Assembly (NCBI GenBank): GCA_029962745.1
Contig: CM057171.1
Coordinates: 714,014 to 778,013 of the forward strand
Direction: 5' to 3'
Length of the DNA: 64,000 nucleotides
DNA from: Echinometra lucunter
Lineage: Eukaryota > Echinodermata > Echinoidea > Camarodonta > Echinometridae
Part shown: positions 1 to 10,830 of the stretch, piece by piece
Layout: the number at the start of each line of letters is the position of its first letter
Position numbering within the stretch: position 1 is the stretch's first letter
Made by a program: the position numbers and the translations under genes
The notes under the pieces: model-generated
What the model was told of the DNA's origin: nothing
What the model saw: the letters and a program-made list of their open reading frames with translations, nothing else
Database searches by the model: none

Positions 1-2
1 AA

Positions 3-1802
3 TATATTGCACTTGTTAATAAAATCAAATAATCTATTATATATACACTTTTCTAAAATCTTAGAAAAAATTGGCAAGACTGATATGGGTCTGTAATTTG
101 AAACGTTTTCACTTGGACCATTTTTATATACAGGAACAACACGAGCAATCTTTAATTCATCGGGAAATATACCGAGATCTAAACATTGATTGAATATTGC
201 ACAAAGGGGTTGACATAAAATATGTATTGATTTTTTTATAACCTTGATACTTATATCATCATACCCAGGACTGCAATCACTTTTTATGTTTGACACAATA
301 TCAATTATCTCAGTACAAGTGATTGGTTTGAAAAAACAAGTCCTTGGATTTCTATCCAAATATCTACAAAAGTTCAAATTTAAATTATTACCCTGATCAA
401 CAGGAAAATTCATTTCAGTTACAATATTGATAAAATATTCATTGAATACATTACAAATATCAGAGGTATCATATAATACTTGATTATTACATTTCAAAAA
501 ATCAATATTGCACTTTTTATTTGCACGACCCATTGCACAATTAACAGTATTCCAAGTTTTTTTCATATTTCCTTTGGAATTTGCAAAACTTTCTAAGAAA
601 TAATGTTTTTTAGCTTCTTTAATCATATTACTGACTTTATTTCTACATTTTCTGTACACTTCTTTTCGATATGGTGATGGATTTTTTAGATAAAGTCGAT
701 ATAAACGACATTTTTTCTTTGACAACTTTCGAATATCAAAATTAATCCATGGTTTATTCTTTTTAGGTTTTTTCTTCAAATATTCCAAGGGGAAACATGA
801 ATTATATACATTTAAAAACTTACCTAAAAATTGCACGTAATTTGCATTTGGATTATTATTGTGGCAAGACCAATTGACCATTAGAAGAGATCTCAAAAAA
901 CCCTTAATACTATTGTCATTGATTATTCGAAGCGGTTTATCCAAATTTTGCTCTGTGTTGATGTCGTTCCAGCTAATAGAGTATACAGGTAAATGATCAC
1001 TGATGTCAGTTATTAGTATTCCCGATTCAACTTTGTCTGCATGTATATCATTGGTGATTATATTATCAAGTAAAGAGATTGTGTCATCCGTGATTCTGGT
1101 AGGATGGTCAATCAATGGATACATATGATGTGATAATAATAAATTAATGAAATTTTCAACATATTGCACTTTACCCACATTTAATAAATTGATATTGTAA
1201 TCACCTAATAAATAAACTATTTTATTTTCATTATTTACAATACTTAAAACATTTGAGCATCTCTCAAAAAAATCATCAATTGACTGATCTGGGGGCCTAT
1301 AGATTGAACCAACAATAATACCAGAATTATTATTGACGATTTCCACAAATACACTTTCGATACAACTATCATTGTGTTCTAAGTCGGAGCGTCTTATGTA
1401 TTGCACACTATTATTTACAAAAATTCCAACTCCTCCCCCTCTTCTTGATAAACGGCTAACACCTTCAAAACTATATCCATCTATATTACACAAAGGGTGT
1501 ATAGTGTGCTCCCGGAACCAGGTTTCCGTGACACAAATTACTGTAGGTTTAAGTTTCACACTGTTTAAAAATAAAATTATATTATCAAAATTATTGAGTA
1601 GACTTCTTGAATTCAAGTGGATACATGAAAAGGGATTTATAGATTTTGCTCTACTCTCAATATATGTGTTAAACTCATCAGGAGTGAAATATTTCTTACA
1701 AGGAGAAAATTCAAAATTATCAAGCGATAGAAATTCATGCAAGATGTTTAAGTCATGGTTGCAATTGTTTAGGCATTCTCTAAAAAAATTACACGTAGAC
1801 AT
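3..1802 (-). CDS. LINE ORF2: endonuclease + reverse transcriptase (N-terminal 600 codons)
   Basis: Translating down from the ATG at 1802 gives exactly 600 codons without a stop, still open at the window edge. Residues about 60-275 are an APE-like endonuclease: HLNSRS near 63, the TETW motif near 92, GGGVGIFV near 122, GSIYRPP near 165, LLGDYN near 198 and the catalytic SDH at 268-270. A basic linker with KKNKPWINFDI near 347 follows. The reverse transcriptase fingers begin near 495, with SPGYDDI at 511 and FPDELKIARVVPVYK at 546-560 leading into NYRPISVLPIFSK. The protein nicks DNA and primes reverse transcription of its own RNA. The catalytic YADD box lies beyond the edge. No frameshift or nonsense change is visible, so this copy looks young. 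The plus-strand frame at 1333-1806 is its shadow. Confidence 0.92.
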   Translation of the reverse strand, partial: MSTCNFFRECLNNCNHDLNILHEFLSLDNFEFSPCKKYFTPDEFNTYIESRAKSINPFSCIHLNSRSLLNNFDNIILFLNSVKLKPTVICVTETWFREHTIHPLCNIDGYSFEGVSRLSRRGGGVGIFVNNSVQYIRRSDLEHNDSCIESVFVEIVNNNSGIIVGSIYRPPDQSIDDFFERCSNVLSIVNNENKIVYLLGDYNINLLNVGKVQYVENFINLLLSHHMYPLIDHPTRITDDTISLLDNIITNDIHADKVESGILITDISDHLPVYSISWNDINTEQNLDKPLRIINDNSIKGFLRSLLMVNWSCHNNNPNANYVQFLGKFLNVYNSCFPLEYLKKKPKKNKPWINFDIRKLSKKKCRLYRLYLKNPSPYRKEVYRKCRNKVSNMIKEAKKHYFLESFANSKGNMKKTWNTVNCAMGRANKKCNIDFLKCNNQVLYDTSDICNVFNEYFINIVTEMNFPVDQGNNLNLNFCRYLDRNPRTCFFKPITCTEIIDIVSNIKSDCSPGYDDISIKVIKKSIHILCQPLCAIFNQCLDLGIFPDELKIARVVPVYKNGPSENVSNYRPISVLPIFSKILEKCIYNRLFDFINKCNI

Positions 1803-2034
1803 TTAACAACAACAAACAAAAAAAAAATAAATAAAAAAAAACATCAATATTCATAAAAGTACATAAGAATGTGAAAAAGGCAATATCATTAAAACATGCA
1901 TGGAGTTCACCGGGGTAAAAGATATGTTCGGTCTGGTATTACCCACATAATAATTCATTTAAGAAGTGAAGACAAATGTTTATTACATGCATTTCTTTTT
2001 GTATTGTTCTGTTTGTGTTCTGTTTGTTTCAAAT

Positions 2035-2330
2035 TTATAGTTTATTCAAATCTTCTTCACAGGTAATCAGCTTAGTCATGGTCTTCCCTCCTTGGGCTGG
2101 TAGCAGGGCGATGATGCGACCATCGGATGACCAGCACTGCACAACTTTACTGTGTTCACGTGTTTTTTTCAACAGTTTCTGATTTCTCACAGTAAGATCC
2201 TCCACGATGATGATGCCATTGCCTCACGGAATGAGCCCTAACTTATGAACGCTTGAGCCAAAGTGGATGTTTCTGGTGTCATTTTCAAGGAAAAGAAATT
2301 CTATTTCGAACCAAATGAACAATTTCACAT
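2035..2330 (-). pseudogene. LINE ORF1 C-terminal remnant
   Basis: On the minus strand the peptide VEDLTVRNQKLLKKTREHSK, then WSSDGRI and finally ITCEEDLNKL before a TAA at 2035-2037, matches the conserved tail of LINE ORF1 (gag-like) proteins, where an EDLT-x-x-N-x-x-L segment is followed by a W-x-x-DGRI segment and a terminal DL-x-x-L. Upstream, the frame reads SSVHKLGLIP and then meets a TGA at 2224-2226. Homology fades near 2330, so the N-terminal part is missing or unrecognisable. It lies just upstream of the intact ORF2. Confidence 0.7.
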
Positions 2331-2340
2331 TATGTTATTC

Positions 2341-2946
2341 ATCTCGCTGAAATTAAGGATCACAGGTATTCCGTTCTTTCTGGGCCACCCTGTATAGGTA
2401 TCTTAAATTACATTTTGAAACTTAAACTGTTTAATCTAAAATCTTGTGCTTGACTGAACTAAACATACGTTAAAAATGCAAAATTGATTGCTTTTTAATT
2501 TGAAACTTGTCATGAACATGTGACAACTTCGAAGGGAAAAGAAAATAAGTTCAACCGCAAAAGCTGATAATTTATCAAAATACTCAAAAGAAGAACATTG
2601 AAGCAAATTCTGTGTAAATTCGTATATTCGGTCGAAATCAAGCAGTTTTGAAAGTGTTTCATTTCAAAACGAGAATTACACCACGGCGTACAAAATATTT
2701 CCTCTCGCTAACAGGGTACTCTGTCGCTTTCTTTGATGGAAGGACAACACCTGTACCCCTTGGCTACGGACATTGTACCCCGCAACTTCGCCGATCGACG
2801 TGGGAGGCGGCCGCAGCTCCGTTCATACAGCAGCTAGTCGTACGACACCTTCTCCGACTGGTCAACTTCCACACTGTAACTAAAAAAAACTTTTAATCCT
2901 GAACCCAGTATATCTAACCATAATCCTAATCCTAGCCTAAAAACCA
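2341..2946. other. No gene recognised
   Basis: An open frame at 2648-2896 on the plus strand has no recognisable domain. GC rises locally around 2750-2830. I see no splice or repeat signal I can name. Confidence 0.5.
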
Positions 2947-3083
2947 GGGCCCCATTTCATGAAACTTGTTATCAGTAACAACTGCCACATTCATGCTCTC
3001 GGCCAGTCAGATGCAAGGATTTCGGTAGCTTATAACAGTTATTGCGACTTGTTATTGATGACAAGTTTTATGAAACGGGGGCC
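2947..3083. mobile_element. Fold-back MITE, GGGCCCC-ATTTCATGAAA family (copy 1)
   Basis: The left end GGGCCCCATTTCATGAAAC is mirrored by the right end GACAAGTTTTATGAAACGGGGGCC. The core contains CAGTCAGATGCAAGGATTTC. Related fold-back copies lie near 11878, 16590 and 21234, all with a CAATCAGA-x-x-CAAGGAT-like core. It is non-coding and non-autonomous. Confidence 0.75.
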
Positions 3084-3493
3084 AGGTGCCTCCCAACCAT
3101 ATATTAACTGTGATCAGAGGCGGATCCAGAATTTTTCAAAAGGAAAGGGGACCGATTGGCTTATTTTCTGGTGTCTTGTTACCCGAAAAAAAAACAGCTG
3201 ACAAGCAAAAGAAAAAAAGCTCCACCAATACAGGGGGCGAATCCCTCCCCCGGGTCCCCCGTTATTCCTATCTTTGATAAAACCAAGGCTCGAGCAAATG
3301 TCGCCATGCAGAGAAAGTGTCTAGTCAAGAATGGTTCAAAATTTGCCGATGCGTATCGCCTAAGACATGAAAGAGGACATGGAGAGTGGTTGGTCGTAAA
3401 ATTACGGTTATGAACTTGTTGAGAAGTTAATTCATCAATTCATCGATTTGAAAACATGATGATAGCCTATTGGATTGGGAGAGGAGTTGCAAA

Positions 3494-3874
3494 CCCATTC
3501 GTGACAGGAATTATTTAAAGCCTAATTTGATCAGCTTTTCTTCTTCAAATTGGCAACACCAACATTTTTATTTTATTGCTACATTTTTCTTATAAAACGT
3601 CATGTATCTGAAATGAATATAAATTGACAGAAATCATGATGAGAAGTCAAAAAGTTGCCAATTTGCAGGGGAAAACGGTGATTTTAAACTTTCTATCACA
3701 TTGCCAATTTAAGGATTTTAATGCTTATTTTCCTTTTAAATGTTTTCAGCATCAAACAACAAATATTGACGCAACCAAAATGGGCACAGTTTGTGTATTT
3801 GGTATGATTTTTAGAGCTTTGCATCAAAAGATATTAGGCCAAACCACAAAATGTGGACCTTTGTCACGAATGGG
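3494..3874 (+). mobile_element. piggyBac-type MITE, CCCATTCGTGACAG family (copy 1)
   Basis: A 381-bp element begins CCCATTCGTGACAGG and ends with the inverted TGTCACGAATGGG. Copies at 17387-17794 and 19392-19800 are clearly homologous. The right flank is TTAA; the left flank is CAAA, presumably a mutated TTAA. Terminal CCC plus a TTAA duplication is the signature of piggyBac-type elements. A short frame inside (3624-3878) recurs in the other copies only because the sequence is shared; I do not regard it as a gene. Confidence 0.85.
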
Positions 3875-3879
3875 TTAAC

Positions 3880-4683
3880 GACTCTTCTATTTGAGGATAA
3901 ATGCTAACATACTGCACATGTTCATGTGTTATCCTGGCCCCTGTATTGAGATCATGAATTACAAATATACGCTTGTGAAAACATATGTGAATATGTAAAT
4001 TTGTTACTTGCGGATTGGCAGTTGTGAGTGAAATGGCTCCACTGGTATGTTAAAAAGGTCGAACGAGACATACCCTAGCAACAAATTATTACTTCATGTC
4101 ATTTCCGATCACTAACTGAAATCTGAACTTTAGCCCTACACAACACTTCACAAAAGCCTAATCTAACCCTAAGCCTATAACCTTTAAACTCGGGTGGAAC
4201 TTTTACTCTACCTCTGTGGCGAAATAAAGCCCGGATGTACTGTCGTCGGAGCATTGTGCCTGGCCACCGGCTGTTACCATGGTTACCCAGAATATCAGTA
4301 TGTCGCAAAAAAAAAAACAGTTGACAATCTCCCCCTCCTCCCCCCCCCCCCACCCCACGAACACGCACACACACGCCTAAAATTCTTGAAATATAATCAT
4401 GGATCGTTTGTTTTGCCCCCCCCCCCCCTTGCGGTTCCGAAAAGAGGATGAAGACACATCTTTGTAAAAGTGGCAAAGAAGCATTCCTTAGGGGTCATTG
4501 ATTTGTTGTTGCTGCTGCTCCTGCTCCTGCTGCCATAAGTGGAAACCTTTGCGGACTAGGGACCTTGTTCTGGATATGTTGTTGTTGTTGCTGTTTCTGT
4601 TGATTTGTTAATGATAATGAAATCCGTTCTTTCATAGTGCATGATCTTGCCAAAGGATGCTGATCTTTATTCAGTCGCGTAAG
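3880..4683. other. Intergenic, with poly-C tracts
   Basis: No gene is seen. There are runs of about ten or more C near 4340 and 4420 and a GTT/GCT-rich stretch near 4502-4600. Confidence 0.5.
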
Positions 4684-5150
4684 GAGCCAAAATATTTGGG
4701 GGGGCTCAATCTCTGCGAGGAGCGAAGCGACCAACCCTGAGGGAGTGTAGCGACCGAGCCGGGGTACCCCCCCCCCCCCGCCCTCACGATACTTCGCAGG
4801 AGGGGGGTTCCCCCCCCCCCCCCCCTCCCGCGCGAAGCGCGGAAGCTCCGACGTTTCTTTGAATTGTTCCTTGTCTGCTCCCGCTCTTCTTATGTTCTCT
4901 TACCTTTTTCTTTTTTCAATCCCGCTTTTTTTCTATCTACTTTTTTCTTTTTTTGTTGGCGTTATGGAGGGAGTGACCTTCCCCATCGCCCCCCCCCCTT
5001 GGCTACGTCAGTGAACTCCCATGGTAAAGAAGCTTTTGCAGTATTGATGGTTTGCAACTCTGTAAAAGAACACAATTTGGCACTACAAACTTACAGCCCG
5101 TGTCTAGTTTTTGTAAATCTAAGAATATTCATTTTCAAAGTATGAATCCA
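4684..5150 (+). repeat. Dispersed repeat with homopolymer core (copy 1)
   Basis: This segment, starting GAGCCAAAATATTTGGGG and containing GCGAGGAGCGAAG and CTCCGACGTTTCTTTGAA, is repeated in the same orientation at 7887-8357. Both copies carry long poly-C runs, which differ in length. No coding potential or terminal repeats are seen. Confidence 0.8.
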
Positions 5151-5800
5151 GTTTATCCTTTCCTGTTTGAAAATAACTGCGGCCAAAAAAGCCAATAATA
5201 ACCTCACACATACAGTTTACTACGTCAGGATTTTTTATTAAAAAGTTCGGAGCATGCAAAAATGAAATCAGTTAATAAAAAAAAAAAAGAAGAAGAAAAA
5301 AAAAATGGAAAACCCAAACAAAACAGGTGCTTCCTGGGCATCGAACCCTAAATATCCTTGTCGAGGAGATGCGAGCCAATCGCTCTGTACAGAGGGGTAC
5401 ACGTTGCCTCACCGCAATCTTTCAGTTCATCTTTACCTATTATCTTTTCCTGTTAGCAGGTTTGCAATGACTGCCGCAAAAAGCCAAAATAATAACTTCA
5501 CACTGTTTGCTCCATAGGGATTTTTTTTTAAACTTTAAGTTGGGGCATACGAAAACATCCGTTAATGAAAAAAAAAAAATCAATGAAACATAAAGAAACA
5601 AAACAGAAAAAACCCGAACTGAAACAAAAATGAATGCTTCATGGGTTTCGAACCCATGAAGCAAAATCTCCACATTGCGAGTCAATCGCTCGAGATGCAG
5701 AGGGCTACGCTGACCCTCTACCAGCCTCCATGGTATTTTGGCACCCTTTATTCTTTCCGATTTGTAATGACTTTCCAAATACATCCATTTTGTGCCACTC
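5150..5800 (-). repeat. Tandem tRNA-like SINE units
   Basis: Two related units of about 300 bp follow one another. On the minus strand each carries a tRNA-like block: GAGCGATTGGCTCGC then GGGTTCGATGCCC in one (about 5315-5400), GAGCGATTGACTCGC then GGGTTCGAAACCC in the other (about 5635-5700). These resemble the A and B boxes of an internal RNA polymerase III promoter. Each unit also has an A-rich tract on the plus strand. They are tRNA-derived pseudogene or SINE sequences rather than functional tRNA genes, because no full cloverleaf forms. Confidence 0.55.
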
Positions 5801-6332
5801 ACGATCTAATTTTCTTTTCTGTACAATCCTAACGTAGCATGTACCTTAGGTCACATGCATGTTTTTTTCTCTTTGTTTTTTGTTTTTGTTTTTTGTGTGT
5901 GTGTTACCGTACATCAATGCCTCAGTCACATACCAAAGATAAATCGGCTTTTGAAGGTGTCTTTTCAAAGTGAAGCTTAAAGGCATTCAAACTAGTCTTT
6001 CATATATTGAAGACATCTTATTGTACTGAAAAGTCAATGCACCTCTTCGCTCCAGAGCTCGTCTTCCACAATCATGACTGAATAGGTTTCCAATGTTATT
6101 TTAAGCTCTCAGTATTGCCATGTTGTTGCCTTAGTGAAAGGGCTTTGATCAGTCAAGTTTGAGCGGAGTAGTGCTTTTATTTCTTTTTACTCGTACAGCT
6201 TACTCGTACAGTATTTTCAAAGCACAAATAGCTGAAGTTGGACTGAAGTGAACCAGAGCTTGATGACAGTGCACTCTTTGTAATTGCCAAATTCCTTATG
6301 AAACAGATGGGTAGAGGCTCTGAGTAACCAGA

Positions 6333-6591
6333 CACTATGGACATGACGGACAAAGGAAGTGGACAAAAAAAACAACCCCTCATTCTACCCTTCACAATGG
6401 TTCTGGTAGTCAAAAGAACATCTCTTCACTGCCATTGTCTAAAATATGTGGAACAGGTGTCACATGCATATTCACCTGGAACTACATGATTAAACATAAT
6501 AATTGTGATGGGATGTTCTTTTGACTACCAGAACCATTGTGAAGGGTAGAATGAGAGGTTGGTTATTTCTTTGTCCGTCATGTTCATAGTG
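6333..6591 (+). mobile_element. CACTA-type palindromic MITE (copy 1)
   Basis: The 259-bp element starts CACTATGGACATGACGGAC and ends GTCCGTCATGTTCATAGTG. The arms pair for about 85 bases, including TTCTACCCTTCACAATGGTT. It is flanked on both sides by AGA, a 3-bp target duplication. CACTA termini with 3-bp duplications fit the EnSpm/CACTA superfamily. The copy at 13059-13324 is in the opposite orientation, judged from the non-palindromic centre. Confidence 0.8.
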
Positions 6592-7490
6592 AGACCTTCT
6601 TGACGGAGCAATAATACTTGCATTTTAAGGGGATGATCCTTCTTTCCCCAAAATAAAACGAAAGTCCAATATACTATGCATGTAAGTGATTTTCACTGTA
6701 TGTCATAAGCATTTATAACACATGAAATGGAAATTTGGTATCGGGCATCACATTAAAAACAGCAGGGGAGAATGATTCGGAATAAAACGTACCGGTGGAG
6801 AAAGTGCGATCAACACAACTCACACAGCGTCGTACAATTAACATTTGGACTTTTGTGTTTGAATTTTCTTCGAATTCGCATTGCAGTTGAATACAAAAAG
6901 GCAAGAATAAAATATGAGATTGTGTAAATGTATCAACTTATTCATGATTTTTGATAATGTATTGAAGGTGATTGACAATCATGTCCCTTTGATGAGGACC
7001 TTAAACAAAAGAAAAAAAATTCTCAATGAATTACTCCAGTGAATTTTACATTTTACCATGCATAAATTCGTCCAATGAACGTTGGTATAATTTTGCCTGC
7101 ATTAATTCGTAAGCAAATACCATTTCTGCCAACCATTTCTGCCAACCATTTGGTAATACAATCCTACACTTGTAGTCACATTTCATGGAGTCTTTAAAAA
7201 GTTGAATTGTAGCTTTAAGAAAGCGTAGGCATTTCTAATCACCTGGGGTTAACAATGGATCGTTAGTGGGGCTCCGTATTGATACTTTTGTCCTAGACGT
7301 CTATAGGCTCTATAGTAAAGGAGATTCATTCAGGACCATGCAATAGTGAGTGGATTTCGAGGAAATACAAGAACAAATCTCTATAGCTGGGGCTGTAGTG
7401 AAAAAATAGGGAAAGAAGCAGAAGAAAAAACTACAGAGGGAAATGAAAATGGATAAAAATTGGGCAGAGTGAGGTGCGCAACGCATCCTG
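6592..7490. other. No gene recognised
   Basis: AT-rich non-coding sequence with a short duplicated CCATTTCTGCCAA near 7120-7150. Nothing else stands out. Confidence 0.5.
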
Positions 7491-7496
7491 CGCCAG

Positions 7497-7610
7497 CCTA
7501 CGCTGACTGCCGCCGCCTACGCTGACTGCCGCCGCCTACGCTGACTGCCGCCGCCTACGCTGACTGCCGCCGCCTACGCTGACTGCCGCCGCCTACGCTG
7601 ACTGCCGCCA
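7497..7610 (+). repeat. 19-bp minisatellite, six copies
   Basis: The unit CCTACGCTGACTGCCGCCG is repeated six times almost perfectly. It is GC-rich in an AT-rich setting. Period 19 is not a multiple of 3, so it is not a coding repeat. Confidence 0.95.
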
Positions 7611-7886
7611 CCTAGGGGCGGGGCATTATATAGGACAGCGAACTAGCAGAGCAGGTCTGCTGGGAAAGGGGTGTGGCACTCGCTAACTACCGTCACCTAG
7701 GGCCAGGCAGAGCTTTTCCGTTTCATACCTAGGCAGTTTTTTGATTAATTACATCAAATGTGCTGGTTTCAAAGTCTAGGTTTCGTTTCAGCGCCATAGA
7801 GATATGAATCTCTCTGTTTTCAACTCTTGATCTCGCGATCGTTTACGTGTACAAAGAGAATAGATGAAAGCAGTGGCGTAATATAT

Positions 7887-8357
7887 GAGCCAAAATATTA
7901 GGGGCTGGGTCAATCCTTGCGAGGAGCGAAGTGACCAACCCTGAGGGAGTGTAGCGACCGCGCCGGGGTACCCCCCCCCCCCCCGCTCAAGATACGGAGC
8001 TTTTTCGCAGGGGGGGTTCTCTCCCTCCCGCGCGAAGCGCGGAAGCTCCGACGTTTCTTTGAATTGTTCCTTGTCTGCTCCCGCTCTTCTTATGTTCTCT
8101 TACCTTTTTTTCTTTTCTCGCTTCCGCTTTTTTTCCTTCTACTTTTTTCTTTCTTTTTTGTTGGCGTTTTTGAGGGGGTTACCGCCCCCGTCGCCCCCCC
8201 CCCCCTTGGCTACGTAAGTGCACTCCCATGGTGAAGGGGCTTTTGCAGTATTGATGGTTTGCAACTCTGTAAAAGAACACTATTTGGCACTACAAACTTA
8301 CAGCCCGTGTCTAGTTTTGGTAAATCTAAGAATTTTCATTTTCAAAGTATTAATCCA
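7887..8357 (+). repeat. Dispersed repeat with homopolymer core (copy 2)
   Basis: Direct-orientation copy of 4684-5150, diverged mainly in the lengths of the poly-C runs and in the pyrimidine-rich middle. Confidence 0.8.
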
Positions 8358-9920
8358 TTGTCAGATAAACAGATAAAACCAAGTGTTATATCATAAAACA
8401 CATTAGTATTGATATTATACGTGTTTTCTCTGCCTTGCTATGCATGCTATTTGGGAAATTGTGAATGCGTTACTTAACAACAGAAAGGGAGTTTAGGGAG
8501 AAGTAATGAAATTCGTGTGATATCACTCATATGAAATTGAAAATAAACCATGATTGAAATTTATTGGGGGGCTGACGCCCCCCCCCCCCCTTCCAGTACG
8601 CCAGTGTCTTTATTGGATAACTTGTTTAGCACAAGACTAATCCGCCACAAGGTCCATTGCACAAATATGAATAACAGATTATCGCATACATAAATGAAAA
8701 CAAAATTAATTACATTCATAATTGGCAATTGAATGCGATGTACGAGAGTACATGTTAAGATAATTATACAATGAACTTATTTTAGAATACTAGTATATGA
8801 TATCAAAAAGTAAAAAGAAAGAAAAAAGAAATATGCAAACATATTAAAGGATAAGCAAAAAAGGCGATTAGTTGAATTTTGCACTGTTCTTAAAATAGAG
8901 GTGGATAATCTTTTCCCTTTATTTCAGTCTTTTTTCATCTTTCTCCTAGAGTGTATTTATTTCTTTATTTATTCTTTTGTTTTGCTCTTATTTTCTAGGT
9001 CTTATTGTAAAAGAAGTGAGAAAACAGAAAAAACAAGAAGTATAAAATATACATTGAGATGATTTCATATCGATAACATATTGATGATAGCATATACTGC
9101 CAGATGATTTTAATAAAACTCATACTAAGTTTGTTTACAACAAAGCTGCTGTGGTAATGAAAATAAATGGTTTAATTACAAAAGTCTAGCTCTAGTGTTT
9201 GGAATTCTTTTCTCCATGGGATATTTGATTGCCAACACCGATTAGGAACCCCTCCTACTGGTAGAGTTTCCTTAACACGACTTGTACCGCCTGAGGGCGC
9301 ATGACCAAAACTCACTCGATAAACAAACAACGCAAGTTGGTGGTCTATATAAATTAGTTCTACTCTGAAGAACTGTAATGTATCGTCTATTCAACAAAGG
9401 AGAGAACTTTGAATTTTTACTGTATAAAGTGTATAACATTAAAATACTTGCTAAACTTGAAGTTTTACTTTAAAAAAAAATGGTTGGCCATTGACCACTA
9501 TGGCGACAATGGCCAATGTCCAACTTGATCGGGGGGGGGGGGGCGGGGGGTCGAGGGGTGGCGGAATTCTATTGACTGCGGAGCTGGCGCTGGGCCCTTC
9601 CCTGTGCATTTATTTTTCTTCAACTTTATATAATTTCAGCCCTAACAAACTAGAAATCAATGTATTCATCCATTTCATTCTACTGCTTTATTTTTCTCTT
9701 TACGCTTCAGTCCTAACAATATTGTGCTTGTAAAAATGCTCTTCCATAAAGTCAAGAGAAGGCAATACAGAGGTCCATTGGCACTACAAAGCAAGGCGTT
9801 GCCTCCCAAGTATTGTGCCATTGTTCATACAAAGGCCATCGACTCTTGATGGCTTAGGTCCATATACCTTGCAAGAGCATTGGTGATATGTCGTTGGCCC
9901 AGGTCTATGAAATCTTACTC
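8358..9920. other. Intergenic, no gene recognised
   Basis: AT-rich sequence with a run of G at about 9532-9550 and a poly-C run near 8578. The short open frame over the G-run (9491-9733) is a low-complexity artefact. Confidence 0.5.
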
Positions 9921-9923
9921 CAT

Positions 9924-10335
9924 ATAGACCTGTTTCCTAATGATTTAAATTTATGCACGTTTCTCTCCTGCACCCTTGGTTACAAATTGCACAATGACAT
10001 CTGAATAGATGGAATCCATTTTGAATGCATTAGTTGTTGCTATGTTGGGCGTTCCTCTGGCAAGCTTTTTAGTTGTGAATGAAAAATTTACTTCAACAAT
10101 TGCATGAAATACACCAGTGTACTAATTTCATGCATATTTGCTGAACAGAAGTTTCCCTTGACAACTGTGAAGCTTGCCAGAAGCTTGCCCGACATAGTAA
10201 CAACCAATGTATGCAAACTGGATTCCATCTATTCAGAAGCACTTTGCATAACAGGTAAACTGAATAGTAGGTAACTAAGGGTCCCGGAGAGAAACATGCA
10301 TAGATTTTAATACACTTAGTAAAACAGGCCCATTA
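9924..10335. mobile_element. Fold-back element, ACCTGTTT-CTAAT family
   Basis: The left arm begins GACCTGTTTCCTAATGATTT and is mirrored at the right by AGTAAAACAGGCCC. The arms pair imperfectly for about 150 bp, including GATGGAATCCATTTTGAATG on the left and TGGATTCCATCTATTCAGAA on the right. Shorter relatives occur at 34266-34480 and 49750-49972. Confidence 0.7.
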
Positions 10336-10734
10336 GTAAATAGATCTAATGCCAACAAAGTCGGGCCTGAGACCTCTGACCTTGTTGCTTTCAATGACAT
10401 TGAGATAAATAGATAGAGAACTTCATTCATTGATGTAATGTCCTATAGAGTCCTACAGGAAATAATGCTTTGCTTCTTGAAAGAAACTTTATATCTGAGA
10501 GAGAGTGAGAAAATGGTTGTAAACTACAACAAATTCTGAAAACAACCAAAGGGTTCATAAAGAAAACAGAAAATAGAAAATATTACACGAAGATGAAGAT
10601 GAAAGAGATATTCTCATGCTATCTAAAAAAAAAAATTTTGAAAGAGGGTAGCTATATATTTTGACAGAGCAGCCAGTATTGAGATCTGCAAATATATTTT
10701 TATGTATAACCGAAGAGGGAAAATCGTTTATCCT

Positions 10735-10830
10735 GTGGGATTCGAACCTCCGGTCGTGGCAGCGACGATCATACCGCCTTGCAGACATCGATCGTTATCA
10801 CCCCTCAGGGCCCTCAGGGCCACTGCACTG
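10735..10830 (-). repeat. tRNA-like SINE fragment
   Basis: On the minus strand GCAAGGCGGTATGATCGTCG is followed by ACCGGAGGTTCGAATCCCAC, whose GGTTCGAATCC is a strong B-box match. An anticodon-like stem TCGT/ACGA is present, but the loop lacks the usual U before the anticodon, so a tRNA-derived repeat is more likely than a real tRNA. Confidence 0.5.

Larger units (their letters stand above)
1..2340 (-). mobile_element. Non-LTR (LINE) retrotransposon, truncated by window edge
   Basis: Read on the minus strand, an ORF1 remnant ends at 2035, a spacer of about 230 bases follows, and ORF2 opens at 1802 and runs off the left edge. ORF1 followed by an APE-type endonuclease plus reverse transcriptase is the organisation of the CR1/Jockey-group LINEs. 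I cannot assign the clade (Daphne, Crack, CR1 or Rex1-like) without a tree. The 5' boundary near 2340 is approximate, and no target-site duplication can be judged because the 3' end is outside the window. Confidence 0.9.

Noticed and set aside
1333..1806. 157-residue plus-strand frame
   Set aside because: It is the antisense shadow of the LINE endonuclease frame.
3624..3878. Frame recurring at 17383-17664 and 19534-19950 that looks like a conserved small protein
   Set aside because: It is simply the shared sequence of the piggyBac-type MITE; the frame is cut or shifted between copies and overlaps the terminal repeats.
5635..5700. Functional tRNA gene
   Set aside because: A and B box resemblance only; no acceptor stem or complete cloverleaf, and it is part of a tandem repeat.
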